Of a stretch of DNA of 64,000 nt, positions 43,077-50,482 are shown in pieces. How positions within the stretch are numbered: position 1 is the first letter of the stretch; each line of letters starts with the position of its first letter. This DNA comes from Oceanobacter sp. 1_MG-2023 (GTDB lineage: Bacteria; Pseudomonadota; Gammaproteobacteria; Pseudomonadales; Oceanobacteraceae), in the NCBI RefSeq assembly GCF_030689025.1, contig NZ_JAUYWA010000003.1, forward strand, positions 1-64,000. Reading direction: 5' to 3'. The notes below the pieces were generated by a model that had not been told where the DNA came from, made no database searches, and was given only the letters and a program-made list of their open reading frames with translations. The translations under genes were made by a program, and so were the position numbers.

Positions 43077-44537
43077 TTACTTAACGATAAATTGGGTTTT
43101 ACCAGCGAACACGCGGGCCTGGTTGACCAGGTTCGGAGTGTCGCGCCAGTTGACGCGGTTCGGGTCCTCGCTGTCGCGCTCAACGATCAACTGCTCAGCG
43201 TAGGTGTCGTAATCTTCAACCCAGCCAGCGGTTTCCATGTCCTTATAAAGAGCCAGCAGTTCGCCTTTAATAATCTTGGGTGTGACGATGGCTTGGCCTG
43301 CGCCGTAGCTGGTGCCGTCGTCGGCCAGTTTGTGGCGCGGGTATTTCTGCGCAATCATCGCCCGTTGCTCGTAGCGGAATCGCTCCAGAGTTTCCGGGGT
43401 GCAGATGTCCAGGTAACTGGCATCGGCCAGCCCCGCAGAGTTGAACTGGTAGGTCGTGATCTGACGCTCGATCTGCACTGTTCCATCCCGCGCCACGGTA
43501 AATGTGCTGATGCCGTCGTACAGCAGCAAGTTGCGTTCTTGTCGAGTCAGCAGCTCTTCACGGCGTGGGGCTTTAACACCCGGCAATTCCAGCGTTTGCA
43601 GCGGGCGGGCCGGATCGTTGCTGAGTGACTTGGCAGCCACGGCCATGTTGATCGCAGCGGCTATATAAGTCGGCGTCGGGCTGGTGCCTGTGCCCAGCAC
43701 AGACAGATGCGGATTGTTGCGGCTACTGCCCCAAGTGCCCATAGTCGCCAGTGTGCCCGCCAGCGCACCAAAGGCGCGGCAGCCAATCTGGCGCATGGGG
43801 CCAAAACGGGAATCAAGTTCGGTTTCCAGAGCCTGAACATTGGCGGTGTCGTTGTATGGGTTACACAGCCAGTTAAACCATTCGTCGCCCATGGCATCCA
43901 GTGCCGGGCCAATGTCCGGGTTGCCGCTGCCGCCCGACAGACTGGTGTAGGTAATGGCCAGACCATCAGGCTCGCGCTCCTCATAATATGAGGAACGAAC
44001 ATCCAGACCATTCATGTACTCACCCTTGTGTCGGGCTGTGAGCGTCACTGTGCTGGTACTGACGCTGGCCGTGACGGGCAGATCGGCATTACTGTTGATC
44101 GCAGCAGAAATACTGGATGCAATCGTGTCGGTGTCGTCACCGTCGGCAATACCCACCGCCACCCGCACACCACCTATATAGATGTATAACGTGCCCGCTT
44201 CTGTCGCAGCGGTTGTCACAGCAATCGATCCCGTTGCCGCGTTACCTGCTGCCAGATCATCCAGTGCGATGGCCCAGAGTTCCGTCTCAGTATTGGCATC
44301 CAGTACAGCGGCGATCATATTGGCGATCATACCTCCCTGGCCAAACAGGGTTTTTCCCCGGCTCGGATCAGTCACACGAATGGGCACACCTTCTGGCTGA
44401 ATACCGGTACTCAGGCGCTGACCGATCACGACCATTTTATGCAATACGTTGGCACTACCGGCAAGCTCGTTGTTGAACTCAATATGCGCGCCGGGCGTGC
44501 GCAGGCTGGATGGGATATCGTCAAATGAGATGCTCAT
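43077..44537 (-). CDS. Contractile tail sheath protein (Mu gpL-like)
   Basis: A 486-residue sheath subunit. It begins ISFDDIPSSLRTPGAHIEFNNELAG and ends in the sheath-fold C-terminus around DTPNLVNQARVFAGKTQFIVK. The start overlaps the DUF2635 stop by four bases. The gene confirms a myovirus-type tail. Confidence 0.95.
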   Translation of the reverse strand: MSISFDDIPSSLRTPGAHIEFNNELAGSANVLHKMVVIGQRLSTGIQPEGVPIRVTDPSRGKTLFGQGGMIANMIAAVLDANTETELWAIALDDLAAGNAATGSIAVTTAATEAGTLYIYIGGVRVAVGIADGDDTDTIASSISAAINSNADLPVTASVSTSTVTLTARHKGEYMNGLDVRSSYYEEREPDGLAITYTSLSGGSGNPDIGPALDAMGDEWFNWLCNPYNDTANVQALETELDSRFGPMRQIGCRAFGALAGTLATMGTWGSSRNNPHLSVLGTGTSPTPTYIAAAINMAVAAKSLSNDPARPLQTLELPGVKAPRREELLTRQERNLLLYDGISTFTVARDGTVQIERQITTYQFNSAGLADASYLDICTPETLERFRYEQRAMIAQKYPRHKLADDGTSYGAGQAIVTPKIIKGELLALYKDMETAGWVEDYDTYAEQLIVERDSEDPNRVNWRDTPNLVNQARVFAGKTQFIVK

Positions 44538-44707
44538 TTACTGGCTCCTGTTTTGGATTTGGATTTAACCAGCACCAGATCACCGTCTTTAATGCGACGG
44601 CGGTAGTACGAGTTATCTTGTACTTGCTGGCCCCCCGTAGCGATAACGGCACCGGTTTCAGTGCGCACCTGTTTACCAGGTGCGGGTTTTACGTTGAGTC
44701 GGCTCAT
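44534..44707 (-). CDS. DUF2635 small protein (Mu gp38-like)
   Basis: A 57-residue protein starting MSRLNVKPAPGKQVR and ending in a Lys/Ser-rich tail. The segment NSYYRRRIKDGDLVLV is typical of DUF2635. It overlaps both the gp37-like and sheath genes by four bases (ATGA). It is easy to miss because of its length, but the family and the coupling make it convincing. Confidence 0.88.
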   Translation of the reverse strand: MSRLNVKPAPGKQVRTETGAVIATGGQQVQDNSYYRRRIKDGDLVLVKSKSKTGASK

Positions 44708-45249
44708 GAGGTTGCTCCTGGCAATGTTTGTTGTGTGGTAATTGCTGCGCCATCGGTCGTAGTAGAGTCACCAGCGGCGCTTAAAAAGTCGTTCAGACTG
44801 TCCCAGTCCAGCCCGCTATCGAGCTGGAATTCCTGTGTCCAGGTCACCGCCCACATGGATACGCCCTGAGCACTGGTACTGGTGCTGAACAGGTTTTGAC
44901 TGGTCACGCGCTCTGGCTCGGAGCGGGTTTCGTCCAGCCCCCATGCCTGCGCCGCTAAAATCACGTTAACGGCTTGCACCAGGTTCAGCGCCTGGCTGTT
45001 ACGATCAGATCGGGGCGCGTCTTTGGTGACGACAAAGGCACCCCAGCGCAGCGGCGCGAACGTGCTGCCTTCGTTGATGGGCTGACCAACCCCTAAGCAA
45101 GCGATATACACAGCCGGGCAACGACCCGCGACCCGCTTCAGTTCGTTGGCGTCGAAGCGGCCTTCATGGACTTCGCAGGTTTTCAGCTTGGGCAGCTTGT
45201 CTTTAATCGTGGCCACCATGGCGGCTTGAATATCGGCCAGTGTTGTCAT
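44704..45249 (-). CDS. Mu gp37-like protein (DUF1834)
   Basis: A 181-residue phage structural protein with LADIQAAMVATIKDKLPKLKTCEVHEG at the N-terminus and ARPLRWGAF-like FAPLRWGAFVVTKDAP, then ESEPERVTSQNLF-type region. It probably acts at the head-tail junction or as tail terminator. It overlaps the virion morphogenesis gene upstream by four bases. Confidence 0.9.
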   Translation of the reverse strand: MTTLADIQAAMVATIKDKLPKLKTCEVHEGRFDANELKRVAGRCPAVYIACLGVGQPINEGSTFAPLRWGAFVVTKDAPRSDRNSQALNLVQAVNVILAAQAWGLDETRSEPERVTSQNLFSTSTSAQGVSMWAVTWTQEFQLDSGLDWDSLNDFLSAAGDSTTTDGAAITTQQTLPGATS

Positions 45250-45722
45250 CGAGACAGCTCCTGTATCTGGTCACGTAAAAAGTCTTCGATCAAACCATCG
45301 ATGTCGTGCTCATTTTCAACACTCAGGCCAAGATACGCCCGCGCCGAAATAGCGGCCGGGCCGGGTGCCATATCCGGGGTGCCTCCCAACTGATGTATCG
45401 CGGCGTAAATCAGGTTGCTACCAACGGCTACTTCGTCGCTATCAACGATGTACTGGATGGAGTCATCCAGGTGGCCTTCGCCCATCAGCAGGCTATTACC
45501 ACCGTGCCGGGTGGCGCGGTAGTTGTCGCTCCACGCTTGCCAGGGCGTACCATCCGGCGCAGTTTTCTCGTTACGAATGCGGTTTTTGGCGTGGCCCTCA
45601 ACCAGACCGCCAACGCCTTCGAGCAGATCGGCATGATCCCGATCGTTGAGTTTTGCCAGACCAATCAAACGGGCGCTCAGGCGCTGTAGCTCAACAGTGG
45701 AAAACTCCAGATCCAGGCTCAC
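45246..45722 (-). CDS. Phage virion morphogenesis protein (Mu G / P2 S-like)
   Basis: A 158-residue tail completion/virion morphogenesis protein, with RNEKTAPDGTPWQAWSDNYRA and GEGHLDDSIQYIVDSDEVAVGSNLIYAAIHQLGG as family signatures. In Mu the equivalent gene G lies between F and I; here it sits between the gp36-like and gp37-like genes. Confidence 0.92.
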   Translation of the reverse strand: MSLDLEFSTVELQRLSARLIGLAKLNDRDHADLLEGVGGLVEGHAKNRIRNEKTAPDGTPWQAWSDNYRATRHGGNSLLMGEGHLDDSIQYIVDSDEVAVGSNLIYAAIHQLGGTPDMAPGPAAISARAYLGLSVENEHDIDGLIEDFLRDQIQELSR

Positions 45723-46135
45723 AACAATCGCCCCCGTTTAAATTTGCGTGCATGGCCAGCAATAAACACCGCGCCGTTACTGCTGACCGGGGGTTGTTCA
45801 AGGCCCAGTGAAGCCGCCCCGGTAGCCAAACGTTTGAGCAAACTGACGGCATCGTCATAGCGTTGGCGGCGTTCGTCAGTCGCCATATCGGCATCGGCTG
45901 CCAGTCGATACACCGCGATATCGACGCACAACCGGGTCAGTACGGCGGGCACCTGCGGCAGCGGCAGCTGATACTTGGCGGCTAAATAGGTGTCGATCTC
46001 TGCTGTGGCATCCTGCAATGCCTGCTCAACCACATCCGTATCCGGGCTGTCGTCCTGGTCCCGATCCGTCAACAGCAGCAGCTGATCTTGCGAGTAGCGG
46101 GCGCTGATGTCGGACTGTGTGGCGTAGACCGTCAT
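45719..46135 (-). CDS. Mu gp36-like protein (DUF1320)
   Basis: A 138-residue head-tail connector-like protein: YATQSDISARYSQDQLLLLTDRD at the N-terminus and AEIDTYLAAKYQLPL in the middle are the DUF1320 signature. It overlaps the next gene by four bases. Confidence 0.93.
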   Translation of the reverse strand: MTVYATQSDISARYSQDQLLLLTDRDQDDSPDTDVVEQALQDATAEIDTYLAAKYQLPLPQVPAVLTRLCVDIAVYRLAADADMATDERRQRYDDAVSLLKRLATGAASLGLEQPPVSSNGAVFIAGHARKFKRGRLL

Positions 46136-46141
46136 AGCGGT

Positions 46142-46408
46142 TTACTCACCGGCCCCGGACTGGATCGCGGCTTTTGCGTCGTCATCCAGCTCGGTGACTT
46201 CATGCACGATCAGCATGGGTTCGGCTTTCAGAGCCTTGATCTGGTCTTCTGCCAGGTCTGTCAGTGGCACCAGCGTCGGTGTTTGGGTAAAGCTCAGACC
46301 AGCACGGCGGAATGACTTAACGGTCTTGGTGGTGCTGATCATCAGCGCCTGAACATCAGTGGCTTTGACCGGTGTTTTGGCGGGTGTTTTAGCTGTGGCA
46401 GTGGCCAT
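46142..46408 (-). CDS. Mu gp35-like protein (HI1506-related)
   Basis: An 88-residue protein with a Lys/Ala/Pro-rich N-terminal tail and the core SFRRAGLSFTQTPTLVPL followed by IKALKAEPMLIVHEV, characteristic of the HI1506-related family downstream of the Mu capsid gene. Function unknown. Confidence 0.85.
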   Translation of the reverse strand: MATATAKTPAKTPVKATDVQALMISTTKTVKSFRRAGLSFTQTPTLVPLTDLAEDQIKALKAEPMLIVHEVTELDDDAKAAIQSGAGE

Positions 46409-46470
46409 AGGATTCTCCAGTTAGATAGATGCTTGAGGATCACCCGGCGGATGCCGGGCAGTCAGTCAGA

Positions 46471-47367
46471 TCAGTTGCCTTTCGCAGCCAACTGCCAGAA
46501 ACCGTAGCCCGCTGCACCGCGTGCTTCACAACCGAACAGGTACTCGCCCAGGCTAAATACGTGGTCGCTGGTGATATCCGTCAGAGACATCATCATCGGC
46601 TTTTCACGCTGCTGGAAAATGAACGGCTTGACCGGCTTGGTGGTGTCCAACAAGTACCAGGCGGAATCGGAGCTGATACGTGCATCAACCACCACTTCAG
46701 CCGTGCCCTTGTAGGGGTTGGGCTTGCCATCTTCCAGGCGGTCATTGGTCATGAGTGAGCGTGCATCGTCTTCCAGGCCAGGGCCAACCAGCAACACATT
46801 AGGAGTAATGTTCAGTGGTCGGCCTTCTTCGTCCTTGTACAGCTTCATCTCTGTTCGGACAGCGCCATAACTCGCCTTTGCAGCCGCCAGCGTGCTGATA
46901 TCCAGCGGCAGGGTGAACTTGTTAGAGACCGATGCCGTACCCACTTCGTGATCAGTGTCAAAAAAATACTGGCCGTCGTGGCAAACCTGGCTGGTGCCCT
47001 GATTAACCGCGTCGATCACTAGCTCATCCGGCCACTGCTTCGCGGAATAGCCAGCGCCCTGGGCCTGGGGGCCGATAAAACCGATGTTGTCATCAGCAAT
47101 CTGATGCTTATGCACACCGATCGTGGCCTCGTACGGATCGTTGACCAACGTGTACTTATGCGCGGCCAGCGATTTGATGTGCTTGTCACCAATCCAGCGG
47201 CGCATCTTCGGGAAATTGCTCAACCACGCGTAGTCGTTCTGGCTGGTGGTGGATGGCATCAGCATGGCAATTTTGGGCCATACCGTTGGGGTTGCATCAA
47301 ACGCCTTGTTAAACGTCGTTTTGATGTTGGTAAAAATGGTGCCGAGAGTTTGCTTGTTAACCAGCAT
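46471..47367 (-). CDS. Major capsid protein (Mu gpT-like)
   Basis: A 298-residue major head subunit, recognised by LGTIFTNIKTTFNKAFD at the start, YAWLSNFPKMRRWIGDKHI, and the C-terminal ARGAAGYGFWQLA. No scaffold domain is present, as scaffold function is supplied by the I/Z gene. AAAGGAG precedes the start. Confidence 0.95.
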   Translation of the reverse strand: MLVNKQTLGTIFTNIKTTFNKAFDATPTVWPKIAMLMPSTTSQNDYAWLSNFPKMRRWIGDKHIKSLAAHKYTLVNDPYEATIGVHKHQIADDNIGFIGPQAQGAGYSAKQWPDELVIDAVNQGTSQVCHDGQYFFDTDHEVGTASVSNKFTLPLDISTLAAAKASYGAVRTEMKLYKDEEGRPLNITPNVLLVGPGLEDDARSLMTNDRLEDGKPNPYKGTAEVVVDARISSDSAWYLLDTTKPVKPFIFQQREKPMMMSLTDITSDHVFSLGEYLFGCEARGAAGYGFWQLAAKGN

Positions 47368-47414
47368 GTGAATGCTCCTTTAAATCGGGTTAAACGCGGT
47401 TTGATGCAGGCCGA

Positions 47415-47816
47415 TTACTCGACCCACACGCCGTCGGATTCAATCGCGACGACAATACCCGCCGCCGATCGGGTGGTGGTGCCATTGGTTTTGGCCACAG
47501 TTTCGTCATCGACGATGTAACATGCCTGCCCCAAGCTGGCCTGGGTGACAGCATCTGTGGCGGAGTTCTTCCACTTGAATGCCTTGCCGCGCCGAATCAC
47601 GACAGAGACATCACCCGCGCTGCCGCTGCTGTTATCAACGTGTTCTTCAAAGCGGCCGAGATAAGTCAGCGTGGTCGCCGTTTCACCGGGGGTGGCGTAA
47701 CCGGTAGCCGTGGCGGCGGCCAGACCACCGGCAAAACATTCAACCCCTGCGGCAACCGGTACAGAGATGATTTCGGCGTCTTGCATGGGGGTGTTGCGAT
47801 CTTTAGTCAGTGCCAT
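47415..47816 (-). CDS. Head decoration (cement)-like protein
   Basis: A 133-residue protein between protease/scaffold and major capsid. It starts ALTKDRNTPMQDAEIISVPVAAGV and contains LGRFEEHVDNSSG, VVIRRGKAFKWKNS and CYIVDDETVAKT, the profile of capsid cement proteins in Mu-like phages. ATG 47816 is chosen over an upstream start inside the gap. Confidence 0.78.
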   Translation of the reverse strand: MALTKDRNTPMQDAEIISVPVAAGVECFAGGLAAATATGYATPGETATTLTYLGRFEEHVDNSSGSAGDVSVVIRRGKAFKWKNSATDAVTQASLGQACYIVDDETVAKTNGTTTRSAAGIVVAIESDGVWVE

Positions 47817-47853
47817 GTCGGGTTTCCTCAGTAGCAAATGGGGTTAGTAGCGA

Positions 47854-48369
47854 TTACGCGCCGTACTTTTTCAGATCGTCGAGACTATTGCCGAACAGCT
47901 CGGCGATCAGATTTTCTTCGGCATTCATGGCAGTGCCGGTATCGGCTGGCTTTTTGCCATCCAGACCGGATGCACCCGCGATCACGGGAGCGGTATCGAC
48001 AAACTGGCGAAACTCCTCCAGGCCGCCCTCGCGATTGCAGGCACGCACATAAAACTCCTTGCTAGCCGGTGCGATCTTGCCCGCCTCGATGGCGTCGTTG
48101 ACTTCGGCCTGAATGGCCTGATCACGTTCGGCCTGGGCGTTGTCGGCCAGCTTCTGTTCGGCATTGGTGGCACGGGCCAGCAACTGGTCGTAGTCCGCAC
48201 GCGGTACGTACTGAGCCAGTGAGGGCTGTTGCTGGTTTTGTTGAGCGTTGCGGGCGGTGGCCAGGTCGGTGTTCAGCTGTTTGGCGTGGTTCAGCGCGGC
48301 GGCGGCATTGGTGTCGGCTGGCAATTGCCAGGCAGCAGCCAGCGCAGTGAGGAATTCAGCGAAATCCAT
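47854..48369 (-). CDS. Scaffold protein from an internal start (Mu gpZ-like)
   Basis: In-frame ATG at 48369 within the protease gene, preceded by CTGGAG with a six-base spacer, far better than the ribosome binding site of the long form. The product (171 residues) starts MDFAEFLTALAAAWQLP and would consist of the helical scaffold only. Mu makes its scaffold Z from the 3' part of gene I in the same way. Confidence 0.75.
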   Translation of the reverse strand: MDFAEFLTALAAAWQLPADTNAAAALNHAKQLNTDLATARNAQQNQQQPSLAQYVPRADYDQLLARATNAEQKLADNAQAERDQAIQAEVNDAIEAGKIAPASKEFYVRACNREGGLEEFRQFVDTAPVIAGASGLDGKKPADTGTAMNAEENLIAELFGNSLDDLKKYGA

Positions 48370-48900
48370 AGCGGTCTCCAGGGGGTTGTGTTCGGTGGTG
48401 TGGTGAGCGTGTTGGGAGTTGAGCGCGGTCAGCATCAGGTTCGGGCGGTTGGTGAGGCCAGCAGAAACAAACCGGATCACCTGATTGGTATCGACGGTGT
48501 GATCAAAAACGGGGGACAGGTATTTGTACTCGCCAGAGGCAACCGCAGAACGGCCCGCCTCATTCCAGTCAAGATGGCCCCAGATCTCGCCATTGCGCGC
48601 TTCAAGCTGATCGAACCAGGCAGCCGCCGGTGCCGGTTCGCCATTCGGGGCTTTAAGCTGGGTGCTGTGCTCCCAGTCGAGCGGCATCTTGCGGCCATCC
48701 AGACTGACGGCCAGCACTTGATCGGGTCTGTCGTTCACCCACGCACGCTGATCAAATCCCTGAAACTGGCCAGCCGGAATCAGTTTGACCCATTCGGGGA
48801 CGGAGCCATCCGCAGGCAGCTCGAAACACAAAGCGGTTTTCAGCTCGGTTTCGGTGGCCTGGCACAGGGCGGTTTTGACTGGGGAAGTTTGAGTATTCAT
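47854..48900 (-). CDS. Head maturation protease with scaffold (Mu gpI-like)
   Basis: A 348-residue protein. The first 170 residues hold the I-protease domain (ALCFELPADGSVPEWVKLIPAGQFQGFDQRAW and KMPLDWEHSTQLKAPNG, with a probable catalytic His/Ser region ending SAGLTNRPNLMLTAL). The C-terminal 170 residues are Ala/Gln-rich helical scaffold. There is no ribosome binding site: a 17-bp palindrome abuts the start codon. An internal start for the scaffold alone is listed separately. Confidence 0.9.
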   Translation of the reverse strand: MNTQTSPVKTALCQATETELKTALCFELPADGSVPEWVKLIPAGQFQGFDQRAWVNDRPDQVLAVSLDGRKMPLDWEHSTQLKAPNGEPAPAAAWFDQLEARNGEIWGHLDWNEAGRSAVASGEYKYLSPVFDHTVDTNQVIRFVSAGLTNRPNLMLTALNSQHAHHTTEHNPLETAMDFAEFLTALAAAWQLPADTNAAAALNHAKQLNTDLATARNAQQNQQQPSLAQYVPRADYDQLLARATNAEQKLADNAQAERDQAIQAEVNDAIEAGKIAPASKEFYVRACNREGGLEEFRQFVDTAPVIAGASGLDGKKPADTGTAMNAEENLIAELFGNSLDDLKKYGA

Positions 48901-48917
48901 GGGGCCATGATGGCCCC
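48901..48917. repeat. Perfect palindrome at the protease start
   Basis: GGGGCCATGATGGCCCC has perfect 8-base arms and directly adjoins the start codon. As RNA it could fold into a GGGGCC/GGCCCC hairpin that occupies the place of the ribosome binding site. It may limit translation of the long protease form or serve as an operator. Confidence 0.6.
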
Positions 48918-48932
48918 GGAATCAGAGGGAGA

Positions 48933-48948
48933 GGTTTAACGTGGGTTT
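48933..48948 (-). promoter_or_regulatory. 16-bp motif upstream of the protease gene, candidate late promoter element
   Basis: AAACCCACGTTAAACC on the coding strand is identical to the copy at 57556-57571 upstream of the amidase gene. In Mu both positions (PI and Plys) carry C-dependent late promoters. Confidence 0.45.
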
Positions 48949-49107
48949 GAGAGTTTTTGGCGGCTTGATTCTTTTTGTGGGATTTCAACCGGAACAATCC
49001 CGAAATTAACCGCTACGGCCGCCGTTAAACGGTAGTTAAACGGTGTCTAACGCAAAACCCGTGAAAGTACACCGCAAAATAACATAAACCCCTGAGATCG
49101 GCTCCTG

Positions 49108-49386
49108 TTACGTTTTTGAAATAATCGGCAAATCCGGCTCTGCTATTCCATTTTTTCCATTTTTTACCACCGAGCCTTTTTCTTCTGATGCCACGCGATT
49201 GCAGGCCTCGATCATCCATGCGTTCAACTTCATTTGTTTGGCCTGCGCGGCCTTCACCCACTGCGATTTGTCGCGGCTATGGCAGCGACCGCTAAACCCG
49301 GTATCGAGGCCGCCCGATTTGGCGGCGTTGCGGTTGCCAGGCTTTGCGCCTCTGGCCTCTTTTTTCGGTTCTGGATTATTTTCCAT
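49108..49386 (-). CDS. Small phage protein of unknown function
   Basis: A 92-residue basic protein with KEARGAKPGNRNAAKSGG and QAKQMKLNAWMIEACNRVAS, reminiscent of short phage proteins with a GxPGNxNA motif and a ribbon-helix-helix-like LNAW segment. It is the last gene of the accessory cassette between the head genes. It could be a DNA-binding regulator; this is a weak inference. Confidence 0.55.
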   Translation of the reverse strand: MENNPEPKKEARGAKPGNRNAAKSGGLDTGFSGRCHSRDKSQWVKAAQAKQMKLNAWMIEACNRVASEEKGSVVKNGKNGIAEPDLPIISKT

Positions 49387-49407
49387 GCCTATCCTGCTTA
49401 GTGGTTG

Positions 49408-49917
49408 TCAAGACGTTTTTTTGTGCTCTTGTTTTGCAGCATAAAACCTGGATGACAAATTCACTTTAAACGATTCGTTAGCAAACACAGGTAACCCGTT
49501 ATCCCGCTTGATCTGATCATTTTCAAATGTCTGGATTACGTGATACAGGGATTTTAGATTTAACTCGTGGTTGCTGTGGAGCCTAACCCCTGTCAACCCA
49601 TGCTCAATTAGATCATCCCATGTTTCTGAGTACGCGAACCTTAAAAATCTTGATTCGTTAATATCAACGCTGTTTTCAACATCGCGTGATTTACCTGCCC
49701 AGAAATCAACAAACTCGACACTACTCGGGTTTGTTTTTACAGCATGAGCAGCCAGCTTTAGAAAAACCAGCGAGGCAGGAGACAGGTATTCAGCCTCCTG
49801 GGCTATACCCGCGACGACTAAGGCAACGCCGCTAATATCCTCGGCGTGCTTGATAGCCGCTCGGCTCTTCCGGAATTGGGCGTTTTTGGCTGCAAATTCT
49901 ATGATTGATTCATCCAT
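49408..49917 (-). CDS. Hypothetical protein in the head-gene accessory cassette
   Basis: A 169-residue acidic-to-neutral, helical protein with no family I recognise. Features include ESIIEFAAKNAQFRKSRAAIKHAEDISGVALVV, a central WAGKSRDVENSVDINESRFLRF, and a basic C-terminus. It is preceded by a small HTH protein gene and lies in a more AT-rich stretch than the adjoining head genes, which suggests a recently acquired moron. An immunity or anti-phage role is possible but unproven. Confidence 0.6.
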   Translation of the reverse strand: MDESIIEFAAKNAQFRKSRAAIKHAEDISGVALVVAGIAQEAEYLSPASLVFLKLAAHAVKTNPSSVEFVDFWAGKSRDVENSVDINESRFLRFAYSETWDDLIEHGLTGVRLHSNHELNLKSLYHVIQTFENDQIKRDNGLPVFANESFKVNLSSRFYAAKQEHKKTS

Positions 49918-49928
49918 GATCTACTCCA

Positions 49929-50105
49929 TTACAATACTATTATGTGACCAGATACGATTTTAACTAGCCCTTGATTCACCCAACGACGAACTGTTGATTT
50001 GCTTGCGTTGGTACAGCGAGTGATGTCTGTTCCTCGTATCGCAGAAGAGCGCGCGCGAGTGTCGTATTCTTCCAGTGCCTGTTCAAAAAGAGTTTTGCTT
50101 TTCAT
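49929..50105 (-). CDS. Small helix-turn-helix protein
   Basis: A 58-residue protein, MKSKTLFEQALEEYDTRARS, followed by the HTH-like TRCTNASKSTVRRWVNQGLVKI. AGGAA lies eight bases before ATG 50105, which is preferred to an upstream start. It probably binds DNA and may control the cassette. The region 50105-50245 upstream holds an AT-rich promoter-like stretch (about 50160-50235). Confidence 0.6.
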   Translation of the reverse strand: MKSKTLFEQALEEYDTRARSSAIRGTDITRCTNASKSTVRRWVNQGLVKIVSGHIIVL

Positions 50106-50245
50106 CGTTTTGGTTCCTTTTCCCCAGATCCGCCGGGTCGGTGGTTGGCTTGATTGCCTTCCATGAGTTCCACTATACTCGCCTCTATTTGTTTTGCAAT
50201 ACAAAACAATAAATTATTTTAATATTTTCGGATACAAAATGGCGC

Positions 50246-50482
50246 TCACTCCACATCCGGCTTTCCACCGCCTTTAATCCACTGGTCAATCTCGTCCTGG
50301 TTTTCCTCTGGCCCCGCTGCATGGCTGATGCCTGGTACGTCATTCAGATCCGCTGCCAAACTGTCGTCGATACCGAGATCTGATAATCGCTGCAATTCGT
50401 CGGGCGTAATTTCTCGGCTCTGGGTTGTTGAGCGATTCTGCCCAGCACTCGGCGATGAACTCGCTGATGTTTTTGTTGGCAT
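50246..50482 (-). CDS. Small acidic protein overlapping the F-like gene
   Basis: A 78-residue acidic frame, starting inside the 3' end of the F-like gene with 143 bp overlap. It includes REITPDELQRLSDLGIDDSLAADLNDVPG. The long overlap lowers confidence, but the acidic composition and codon pattern of its unique last 31 codons look coding. Alternatively it is a C-terminal extension reached by frameshift. Function unknown. Confidence 0.45.
   Translation of the reverse strand: MPTKTSASSSPSAGQNRSTTQSREITPDELQRLSDLGIDDSLAADLNDVPGISHAAGPEENQDEIDQWIKGGGKPDVE

Noticed and set aside
49025..49261. Minus-strand frame overlapping the 92-residue phage protein
   Set aside because: Overlaps a better-supported frame and has no ribosome binding site or domain.
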